Shown piece after piece: positions 1 through 5,965 of a stretch of DNA of 11,104 nucleotides. How positions within the stretch are numbered: the first letter of the stretch is position 1; each line of letters opens with the position of its first letter. The notes below the pieces were generated by a model. That model saw nothing but the letters and a program-made list of their open reading frames with translations, was not told the DNA's origin and searched no databases. This DNA is from Pirellulales bacterium (GTDB lineage Bacteria; Planctomycetota; Planctomycetia; Pirellulales; JAICIG01): positions 1 through 11,104 of the forward strand of contig JAICIG010000271.1 in assembly GCA_025924495.1 (NCBI GenBank). Direction: 5' to 3'. The position numbers were made by a program, and so were the translations under genes.

Positions 1-81
1 AAGGTGGTGAGCTGGTACGATAACGAGTGGGGCTATAGCTGCCGCACGGTCGACCTGATCTCCCGTGTCGGCAAACTGTAA
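1..81 (+). CDS. gap: Glyceraldehyde-3-phosphate dehydrogenase, C-terminal end (5' truncated by window)
   Basis: The first 26 codons read KVVSWYDNEWGYSCRTVDLI followed by SRVGKL and a TAA stop. The SWYDNEWGYS motif is the near-invariant C-terminal segment of phosphorylating GAPDH, which oxidises glyceraldehyde-3-phosphate to 1,3-bisphosphoglycerate with NAD(P)+ in cytoplasmic glycolysis or gluconeogenesis. The catalytic cysteine and the Rossmann NAD-binding domain lie upstream of the window and cannot be inspected, so cofactor preference is unknown. The gene ends its transcription unit: an inverted repeat and a strong terminator follow within about 110 bp. Family identity is very secure despite the short length; paralogue type is not determinable. 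Confidence 0.95.
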   Translation, partial: KVVSWYDNEWGYSCRTVDLISRVGKL

Positions 82-100
82 GCCACGTCAGGAGTTAGGG

Positions 101-132
101 GCCAAGAAAGCGGGCGGAGCCCAGTTCTTGGC
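101..132 (+). other. Inverted repeat downstream of gap (hairpin)
   Basis: GCCAAGAA (101-108) and TTCTTGGC (125-132) are perfect 8-bp inverted arms around a 16-nt loop. No T-run follows, so it is not a terminator on its own. It lies between the gap stop codon and the terminator at 156-189 and may protect the mRNA 3' end or form a tandem structure with that terminator. Function is inferred only. Confidence 0.5.
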
Positions 133-155
133 GACTTGGTTGTTGTTAACTAGCA

Positions 156-189
156 GGCCGCCTGTTCTTTGCCGAACGGGCGGCCTTTT
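156..189 (+). terminator. Intrinsic (rho-independent) terminator of gap
   Basis: GGCCGCC-T-GTTC (156-167) pairs with GAAC-G-GGCGGCC (174-185) through 11 Watson-Crick pairs and one T-G wobble, with a 6-nt TTTGCC loop, and is directly followed by TTTT (186-189). This is the classical GC-stem plus U-run form. It sits 75 bp past the gap stop and separates that gene from the downstream unit. Confidence 0.88.
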
Positions 190-264
190 GCTTGAAGAAT
201 GCGAACAAGAGAGCAGGGGCGCCCGACGCGGCGGCTGCGCAAGTCGGCCGTGCGGGAAGATGTA

Positions 265-299
265 AGGGTTCTGCCGCTGCGGCAAGCTGGCCGCACCCT
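265..299 (+). other. Bulged hairpin just upstream of the next promoter
   Basis: TGCGGC (278-283) pairs with GCCGCA (290-295) around a 6-nt loop, and AGGG (265-268) can continue the stem with CCCT (296-299) after a 9-nt bulge. CGG and a short TTTT follow at 300-306. It may be a weak back-up terminator or a structural boundary before the promoter at 305. The rest of 82-466 holds no gene I can support. Confidence 0.3.
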
Positions 300-304
300 C
301 GGTT

Positions 305-334
305 TTGACTTTAAGCTGAGCGACCGAGTATATT
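305..334 (+). promoter_or_regulatory. Sigma70-like promoter for the DUF1549/DUF1553-DUF1501 unit
   Basis: TTGACT (305-310) and TATATT (329-334) each differ at one position from the -35 and -10 consensus sequences and are separated by 18 nt, placing a start site near 341. That leaves a leader of about 125 nt before the chosen ATG at 467. It is the best-matching promoter between the gap terminator and the large gene. It is predicted by eye only, and promoter usage in planctomycetes is less well charted than in enterobacteria. Confidence 0.5.
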
Positions 335-466
335 TAAGACACGAGCTGCCGGCTCGCACCCGCCTTTGAGATCGAGCCCTTGGCGCGCAGAAGAGTGCGC
401 GTCGCCCGCCTGACGCTTGAAGTTACCGCTTGCCCACTGACGGACTTTGGCTGCCCGGAGCCTCGC

Positions 467-3307
467 ATGCTTTCTCCCGCCCGTATTCCGCTGAGATTCC
501 TGGCGGCCATCGCCCTGGCGACCTTGCTGGTGCGCGCGGTTCAAGCCGAGGGAGCGGCCCAACCGCCGGCGGATCAGATCGAGTTCTTCGAAAAGCAAAT
601 TCGCCCGATGCTGGTCAACCGGTGCCAGTCGTGCCATGGCGCGGAGAAGCAAGAGGCCGGCCTGCGGCTCGACTCGCGCGAGGCGATCCTAGCGGGCATC
701 GACGGTTCGCCGGTGATGGTGCCGGGCGAGCCCGATAAAAGCCGTCTGGTTCAGGTGATCCGCTATGACGGCGACGTGCAGATGCCGCCGGAAGGCAAAT
801 TGCCGGAGGCGGAACTGGCGAGTTTGACGACGTGGATCAAACTGGGGGCTCCTTGGCCGGTTGCCCCGGGCGCCAAATCACCGATGCCCGGCGATTCGCC
901 CCCGCTCGCCGAGAAATTCATTCAAGCTCGCAAATCGCATTGGGCATTCCAGCCGGTGAACCTGCCTGCGCTCCCGCCCGTGAAGAACGGGGCCTGGTGC
1001 GCCACGCCCGTCGATGCATTCGTTTTGCACGAGCTGGAAGCGAAAGGGCTCGCTCCTTCGCCGCGAGCCGATCGCCGCACGCTGTTGCGTCGCGCTAGCT
1101 TCGATCTGACCGGCCTGCCGCCCACGGCGGCCGAAGTGGAAGAGTTCGAACGCGACGACGCACCCGATGCCTGGGGCCGAGCCATCGATCGCCTGCTGTC
1201 TTCCGTCCATTACGGCGAGCGATGGGGACGGCACTGGCTCGACGTCGCCCGCTACGCCGACACCAAAGGTTATGTCTTCACGCAGGAGCGACGTTATCCG
1301 TTCTCGTACGTCTACCGCGACTACGTCGTGCAAGCCTTCAACCAGGACGTCCCCTACGACCGGTTCGTTAAAGAGCAACTGGCCGCCGATCAACTCGATT
1401 TGGGCAATGACAAGCGGGCGCTCGGCGCGATGGGCTTTTTGACGGTGGGTCGGCGGTTCATGTTCAATCCGCACGACATCATCGACGACCGGATCGACGT
1501 CGTTTCTCGCGGGCTGATGGGCATGACTGTTACCTGCGCCCGTTGCCACGATCACAAGTTCGATCCGATCCCTACTGCCGATTACTACTCGCTGTACGGC
1601 GTCTTCGCCAGCTCCGTTGAACCAGATGAATTGCCGCTGGTGGCCGAGCCGGCGCCTTCGCCCGCTTACAACGACTTCTTGAAGGAGTTGAACAATCGCA
1701 AACAGGCGGTCGCCGATTACGGAAACGCCAAACGTCGCGAGATAGAGCACGAGTTGCATACGCACGCAGGCGATTATTTAGGACAACTCATCCCGGGCAA
1801 AACTGCGCCGACGGCAGACGCCAAACTCATGAGCGCCGATGGCAAACATGAGCTGAAACGCCCGATCATGGATCGCTGGCGCGATTTCCTCAAACAAACC
1901 GCCGCATCGCACCATCCGGTGTTCGCCCCCTGGCATGAACTCGCCGCTGTGGATCAAGCAGCTTTCGCCGCCAAGGCAATGGAGTTGGTCGGCCGTTTGC
2001 AAGCTGGCGCTGACCCGGCCAAGCCGATCAACGCGCTGGTGAAGGACGCTTTGATCAAGCAGCCGCCCGCAGCGATGGCTGACTTGGCAAAGCTGTATGG
2101 CACGCTGCTGTTCGACGTCGATCAGCAGTGGTTGGGCGCGAACAATGCGGCGACTCCGCCCGCGAAGCTGCCGGACGCGGCCGCCGAGGAAGTGCGACAA
2201 GTGCTGTACGGCCCCCAGTCGCCGACCGTGCTCAGCGACGATTTGTTTCGCCGCGTGCAAGGCCGCGACGTTCGCGATCAGTTGACGAACTTGCAGAAAC
2301 AAGTCGACGAGTTCCAGGTCAATTCGCCGGCCGCTCCGCCGCGCGCGATGGTGATGAAAGACCTGCCGCAGCCGCACGAGCCGCATATTTTCGTACGCGG
2401 CAATCCAGGCCGAGCGGGCGCGAAAGTGCCGCGCCAGTTTTTGGGAGTGCTCTCGCCAGCCGACCGTAAACCGTTCACCCATGGGAGCGGTCGCTTGGAA
2501 CTAGCCGAGGCGATTGTCAGCCGCGACAATCCGCTGACAGCTCGCGTGCTGGCGAATCGCGTGTGGCTGCACCATTTCGGCGCCGGGCTGGTGCGGACGC
2601 CCAGCGACTTTGGCACGCGCAGCGATCCGCCCACGCATCCCGCGTTGCTCGATTGGCTGGCCGCCACGTTCATGGACCAGGGCTGGTCGATCAAGAAGCT
2701 GCACCGCGCGATCATGCTTTCCAGCACTTATCAACAAGCAAGCAACGATCGGCCCGAGTGCGCGGCGGTCGATCCGGAAAATCGCCTGCTTTGGCGACAG
2801 AATCGGCAGCGGTTGGAATTCGAAGCCATTCGCGACGCTTATCTGGCGACGGCAGGCAAACTCGACCCGGCAGTCGGCGGACGCCCCGTCGACTTATGGA
2901 AGGCGCCTTTCTCGCCGCGCCGCGCCGTCTATGGCTACATCGATCGCCAGGACCTGCCGGGCGTGTTTCGCGTCTTCGATTTCGCCAATCCCGACGTCTC
3001 GAACGATCAGCGGCCCAAAACCACGGTCCCGCAGCAGGCGTTGTTCGCCATGAACTCGCCGTTCGTCCTTGAGCAAGTGCGGCAGTTAATGGCGCGCCCC
3101 GAGATTGCCGGCGAAGGGGACCCGGCCAAACGCGTTCAATCGCTTTATCGGCTCGCGCTGGCTCGCGCCGCTGAACCGGAAGAGCTCGAGCTGGCTTTGA
3201 AATTCATCCAGGCGCCTACAGCCGGCCAAGGGGCCTCGAAGCTTTCCGCCTGGCAGCAATATGCCCAAGTGCTATTGAGCACCAACGAGTTTGTGTTTGT
3301 CGACTGA
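467..3307 (+). CDS. Planctomycete cytochrome-type protein, PSCyt1-DUF1549-DUF1553 architecture
   Basis: A 946-residue exported protein of the family common in planctomycetes. I chose ATG 467 because it starts a typical signal peptide (MLSPARIPLRFLAAIAL..., likely cleaved after AVQA near residue 27); a longer frame opens at TTG 380 but adds 29 charged residues ahead of the signal. Domains in order: an N-terminal cytochrome-c-like domain (about 37-131) with a CxxCH haem motif, C53-QS-C56-H57, and a downstream MPP segment that may supply the axial Met; DUF1549 (about 158-386), including LTGLPPT, HYGERWGRHWLDVARYAD and a second CxxCH at C357-H361 (CARCHDHKFDP); a variable spacer (about 400-640); and DUF1553 (about 675-925) with NPLTARVLANRVWLHHFG and LHRAIMLSSTYQQ. 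Family proteins occur in pairs with DUF1501 proteins, as here (gene 61 bp downstream). Reaction and substrate are unknown; a periplasmic redox or polymer-processing role is inference. Confidence 0.93.
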   Translation: MLSPARIPLRFLAAIALATLLVRAVQAEGAAQPPADQIEFFEKQIRPMLVNRCQSCHGAEKQEAGLRLDSREAILAGIDGSPVMVPGEPDKSRLVQVIRYDGDVQMPPEGKLPEAELASLTTWIKLGAPWPVAPGAKSPMPGDSPPLAEKFIQARKSHWAFQPVNLPALPPVKNGAWCATPVDAFVLHELEAKGLAPSPRADRRTLLRRASFDLTGLPPTAAEVEEFERDDAPDAWGRAIDRLLSSVHYGERWGRHWLDVARYADTKGYVFTQERRYPFSYVYRDYVVQAFNQDVPYDRFVKEQLAADQLDLGNDKRALGAMGFLTVGRRFMFNPHDIIDDRIDVVSRGLMGMTVTCARCHDHKFDPIPTADYYSLYGVFASSVEPDELPLVAEPAPSPAYNDFLKELNNRKQAVADYGNAKRREIEHELHTHAGDYLGQLIPGKTAPTADAKLMSADGKHELKRPIMDRWRDFLKQTAASHHPVFAPWHELAAVDQAAFAAKAMELVGRLQAGADPAKPINALVKDALIKQPPAAMADLAKLYGTLLFDVDQQWLGANNAATPPAKLPDAAAEEVRQVLYGPQSPTVLSDDLFRRVQGRDVRDQLTNLQKQVDEFQVNSPAAPPRAMVMKDLPQPHEPHIFVRGNPGRAGAKVPRQFLGVLSPADRKPFTHGSGRLELAEAIVSRDNPLTARVLANRVWLHHFGAGLVRTPSDFGTRSDPPTHPALLDWLAATFMDQGWSIKKLHRAIMLSSTYQQASNDRPECAAVDPENRLLWRQNRQRLEFEAIRDAYLATAGKLDPAVGGRPVDLWKAPFSPRRAVYGYIDRQDLPGVFRVFDFANPDVSNDQRPKTTVPQQALFAMNSPFVLEQVRQLMARPEIAGEGDPAKRVQSLYRLALARAAEPEELELALKFIQAPTAGQGASKLSAWQQYAQVLLSTNEFVFVD

Positions 3308-3316
3308 CGGATGGCA

Positions 3317-3344
3317 AATTCGGAATTCGGAATTCGGAAGTCGG
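3317..3344. repeat. Four-copy 7-bp tandem repeat (AATTCGG) in the intergenic spacer
   Basis: Three exact AATTCGG units (3317-3323, 3324-3330, 3331-3337) are followed by AAGTCGG (3338-3344), one mismatch away. The array fills most of the 61-bp spacer between the two genes and ends just ahead of the GAGAGGAGA ribosome-binding region at 3352-3360. From memory, similar GAATTCGG arrays occur between genes in other planctomycetes; their role is unknown. Confidence 0.85.
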
Positions 3345-3368
3345 AGTTGAAGAGAGGAGAATTGCTTC

Positions 3369-4838
3369 ATGAAACGACGCAACGCAGGTGACGCCTCCGT
3401 TCTACGCGATGCGAGTTCAGGAGTTCTCTCTCGTCGCGAGCTGCTGGTTCGCTCGGGCATGGGCATTGGCATGGCGGGATTGGCGGGGCTGTTGGCAGAC
3501 GACGGCCTGCTGGCCGCGGAATCGAACGGGTATAAAAACCCGATGGCGCCCAAAGCGCCGCAATTTCCGGTCAAGGCGAAGCACGTTATTCACCTGTTCA
3601 TGAATGGCGGTCCGAGCCATCTCGACACGTTTGATCCAAAACCTTCGCTGCAAAAATATGCCGGTCAGAGCCTGCCGACCGAGAACTTGAAGACCGAGCG
3701 CAAGACGGGCGCCGCTTTCCCCTCGCCGTTCAAGTTTCAGAAGTACGGCAAAAGCGGCATCGAAGTCAGCGAGCTGTTTTCGAATGTCGCCGAATCGATC
3801 GACGATATCGCGGTGATCCGCTCGATGCATGCCGACGTGCCGAACCACGAACCGTCGCTGATGCTGATGAACTGCGGCGAGGCGCGGCTGGTGCGCCCCA
3901 GCATGGGCTCTTGGCTGACTTACGGGCTGGGGACCGAAAACCAGAATCTGCCCGGCTTCGTGGTGATGTGTCCGGGAGGTTATCCGATCAAAGATGCCGA
4001 GAACTGGCAATCGGCCTTCTTGCCCGGCGTGTACCAGGGGACGTACATCAACAGCCAGCACACCGAAATCGAAAAACTGATCGAGAACATCAAGAACAGC
4101 GAAGTCACAACCGCCGACCAGCGCCGGCAGCTCGACTTGCTGGCGCAATTAAACCAGCGCCACATGGAACGCCGCCAGCGCGACGCGGCGCTCGAAGCGC
4201 GGATTCACAGTTTCGAACTCGCCTACCGCATGCAGGCCGACGCCAGCGACGCCTTCGACGTCAGCAAAGAACCCAAGCACATTCTCGACATGTACGGCCC
4301 CGGCGTGCAGGCTCGGCAGATTCTGATTGCCCGACGGTTGGTCGAACGCGGCGTGCGTTACGTGCAGCTCTGGCATGGCGCGGGCCAGCCTTGGGACAAC
4401 CACGACGATCTGGAGGTCAATCACCGCCGGTTGGCGAAAGAATGCGACCAGGCGATTGGCGCTTTGCTGAAGGATCTCAAGCAGCGCGGGCTGCTCAACG
4501 AAACGCTGATCATTTGGGGCGGCGAATTCGGCCGCACGCCCACGGTCGAATTGCCGCAGGCCGGCGCCAACTCCGGCAAAATCAATGGCCGCGACCACAA
4601 CCATTACGGCTTTACCGTCTGGATGGCCGGCGGCGGCGTGAAGGGCGGTCAGATCTACGGCGCCACCGACGAGTTCGGCTTCCAGGCCGTCGAAAACCGC
4701 GTCCATGTACATGACCTGCACGCCACCATCCTCAAGCTGATGGGCTTCGACCACACTCGTCTCACTTACCGCTACGCCGGCCGCGACTTCCGCCTTACCG
4801 ACGTGCACGGCGAGATCGTCAACGCACTGATTGCCTAG
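3369..4838 (+). CDS. DUF1501 family exported protein (sulfatase/phosphatase-like fold), twin-arginine signal
   Basis: A 489-residue protein starting at ATG 3369, with a purine-rich Shine-Dalgarno (GGAG, 3356-3359) 9 nt upstream. The N-terminus carries SRRELL (residues 21-26) followed by a hydrophobic stretch (about 29-50, GMGIGMAGLAGLL), typical of Tat export and so of a protein folded before export. Family hallmarks are HLFMNGGPSHLDTFDPKP (about 75-92), IWGGEFGRTP, GRDHNHYGFTVWMAGGGVKGG and HVHDLHATIL-LMGFDH near the C-terminus. DUF1501 belongs to the alkaline phosphatase/sulfatase superfamily by fold; Asp and His residues in these motifs are candidate metal ligands, but no catalytic activity is proven for the family. 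It directly follows its usual partner (DUF1549/DUF1553) and is probably translated from the same mRNA. It appears complete, with no frameshift. Confidence 0.93.
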   Translation: MKRRNAGDASVLRDASSGVLSRRELLVRSGMGIGMAGLAGLLADDGLLAAESNGYKNPMAPKAPQFPVKAKHVIHLFMNGGPSHLDTFDPKPSLQKYAGQSLPTENLKTERKTGAAFPSPFKFQKYGKSGIEVSELFSNVAESIDDIAVIRSMHADVPNHEPSLMLMNCGEARLVRPSMGSWLTYGLGTENQNLPGFVVMCPGGYPIKDAENWQSAFLPGVYQGTYINSQHTEIEKLIENIKNSEVTTADQRRQLDLLAQLNQRHMERRQRDAALEARIHSFELAYRMQADASDAFDVSKEPKHILDMYGPGVQARQILIARRLVERGVRYVQLWHGAGQPWDNHDDLEVNHRRLAKECDQAIGALLKDLKQRGLLNETLIIWGGEFGRTPTVELPQAGANSGKINGRDHNHYGFTVWMAGGGVKGGQIYGATDEFGFQAVENRVHVHDLHATILKLMGFDHTRLTYRYAGRDFRLTDVHGEIVNALIA

Positions 4839-4840
4839 GC

Positions 4841-4908
4841 CAACCCCGCACGGTTGATCGGTAGGGAATGCCGTCTCTAGCGCTCCGTGACTGCTATTTT
4901 TATTTTTT
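4841..4908 (+). terminator. Weak terminator-like region after the DUF1501 gene
   Basis: A small hairpin (CAACC 4841-4845 / GGTTG 4852-4856) lies just after the stop, and a T-rich tract (T5-A-T6, 4897-4908) lies about 40 nt further on. The best stem directly before the T tract is only TAGC (4878-4881) with GCTA (4893-4896). The U-rich tract suggests transcription ends here, but the hairpin is weak, so this is a tentative call. Confidence 0.3.
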
Positions 4909-4924
4909 GGCATCTCCCAGAGCC

Positions 4925-5089
4925 GTAGGGTGGGCACTGCCCACCAGCACTAGCTCGCGACAATGCTCAACGATAAAGTCCGAATCAAACCATCGGGCGC
5001 AGGCGCCCGGTGCAGGGCATCAACGCTGCCCCACGCCGCAGGGCGGAAGCGGGCGGCCGCTGAATTCCGGTGGGCATTGCCCACCCTAC
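4925..5089. repeat. REPIN-like inverted-repeat element (165 bp)
   Basis: Two 21-nt ends face each other: the left (4925-4945) begins GTAGGGTGGGC and the right (5069-5089) is its reverse complement with 20 of 21 positions matching. Each end is itself a palindrome: GGTGGGC 4929-4935 with GCCCACC 4939-4945 around a 3-nt loop, and likewise in the right end. The 123-bp interior has further hairpins, notably CGGGCG (4994-4999) with CGCCCG (5004-5009). This is the shape of REP doublets (REPINs) or small non-autonomous mobile elements spread by a RAYT-type transposase. No transposase is present in the window and I see no target-site duplication. Confidence 0.75.
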
Positions 5090-5141
5090 AATGTCCGAAA
5101 CGAATTCCAGGCATCCGTTCGCGAGCCCCGAGACAAAACCT

Positions 5142-5498
5142 ATGTCCGAAGACCAAGCCTGGCAAAAAGCCCTCGACGATCACCCCGAATATCGCGACGG
5201 CGTCCTTGACGGCTCTCTGCCCGAAGAAATCCTCGACGCTAACGGCGAGCTGATCAACCCGCGCCTGCATTTAACGATGCACGCCATCGTCGAGCAGCAA
5301 CTCGCGGGCGATGAACCGGCGGGCATTGCCGAAATCGCCCGCCAACTGGCAAACCTAGGCGTATCGCCGCACGAAATTCGCCACCTCATCTCCGGTCCGC
5401 TTGCCGAACAACTGTGGGCCATGCAGAGCGAAGGCGCCCCCTTCGACACCGCCGGCTACCTCGAAGACCTCCGCGAGATCGTCGCCTCACTGTGTTAG
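5142..5498 (+). CDS. DUF1841-type small protein, intact copy
   Basis: A 118-residue soluble protein of unknown function. Landmarks are HPEYRDGVL (14-22), then NPRLHLTMHAIVEQQLAGDEP, a helical segment with HEIRHLISGPLAEQLWAMQ, and GYLEDLREIV near the C-terminus. The pattern HPEY ... NPxLHLxxHxxxxEQ ... H.iMe.LaE.LW..Q matches DUF1841 proteins as I remember them; that assignment is by pattern only. The conserved His and Glu residues could bind metal, but no activity is known. The start is uncertain: ATG 5142 (ATGTCCGAAGACC) is preferred, while an in-frame ATG at 5091, also reading ATGTCCGAA, lies 2 nt after the REPIN-like element and would add 17 residues. Neither has a clear Shine-Dalgarno. 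A decayed second copy lies at 7635-7907, on the far side of the DUF1559-like gene. Confidence 0.8.
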   Translation: MSEDQAWQKALDDHPEYRDGVLDGSLPEEILDANGELINPRLHLTMHAIVEQQLAGDEPAGIAEIARQLANLGVSPHEIRHLISGPLAEQLWAMQSEGAPFDTAGYLEDLREIVASLC

Positions 5499-5531
5499 CA
5501 GCCAGTGTCGCTTCTCTTCCCCGCGAAAAGC
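5228..5531 (+). repeat. Duplicated segment, copy 1 (covers most of the intact DUF1841 gene and its 3' flank)
   Basis: This stretch is closely similar to 7633-7936. The match starts near AAATCCTCG inside the gene and runs past the stop codon into shared non-coding sequence (GCCAGTGTCGCTT ... CCCCGC.AAAAG). Shared flank beyond the stop shows that a DNA segment was duplicated; the two genes did not arise as independent family members. The similarity fades after about 5531. Confidence 0.85.
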
Positions 5532-5965
5532 AGCATCTATTACCACCTCGCTGCCCACAACATCGTCTGCGGGCCATTGGACCGGGAGCGCGCATTTGCG
5601 CTGACCGCCGGTCACCGAGGATCGCCCGCCCGAGCAGCGCGAGATGCAATCACCGATACCGACTTTGGATTCAGCAACCATCCCACGGCGGGTAGCGGCA
5701 GGCTAGGTCAGGCTTCCGGGGCAGCCGGACAGTATGCAGCCGCCCAGACTTGCGTCCCGCACCGCAGGCGGTTCGGCGATCGGAACCGCCGTCACCGGCA
5801 AAAAGATGGATGTCCCCGCATTCGCGCACCTTCTGGTTTGATCGTGGCTTGGCGATGCAGCCTTGAATTGAATGAATCGTCACGTAAGCTGAAGTTCCTC
5901 GCCATCTACTAGCCTTTCCGCGTCTAATTCCATAGGCGACGGTTCAACCGTTCGGAACAAAGCAA
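5499..5965. other. 467-bp intergenic region with three hairpins, no supported gene
   Basis: No convincing coding region is visible. It holds three inverted repeats: 5580-5613 (GACCGG/CCGGTC outer stem, AGCGC/GCGCT inner stem, 6-nt loop), 5707-5730 (GTCAGGCT/AGCCGGAC, one mismatch, 8-nt loop) and 5767-5790 (GGCGGTTC/GAACCGCC, perfect, 8-nt loop containing CGATCG). None is followed by a T-run. They look like dispersed palindromic repeats or degraded elements. The first 33 bp belong to the duplicated segment. Confidence 0.6.

Noticed and set aside
65..265. 66-codon frame downstream of gap
   Set aside because: It overlaps the end of gap and spans the terminator; composition is not protein-like.
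380..466. N-terminal extension of the cytochrome-type protein from a TTG at 380
   Set aside because: It would place 29 charged residues ahead of a clean signal peptide that begins at ATG 467.
878..1765. 295-codon minus-strand frame inside the cytochrome-type gene
   Set aside because: It is a shadow of a strongly supported gene in GC-rich DNA; no recognisable motif.
3317..3344. CRISPR-like repeat array
   Set aside because: The units are only 7 bp and directly adjacent with no spacers; it is a simple tandem repeat.
3417..4148. 243-codon minus-strand frame, and 4149-4937 minus, opposite the DUF1501 gene
   Set aside because: Both lie antisense to a gene with clear family motifs and have the low-complexity composition typical of antisense frames.
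5505..5912. 135-codon + strand frame after the DUF1841 gene
   Set aside because: It begins with GTG inside the duplicated 3' flank, runs through three hairpins, has no family motif and no Shine-Dalgarno; the matching flank of the second copy does not preserve it.
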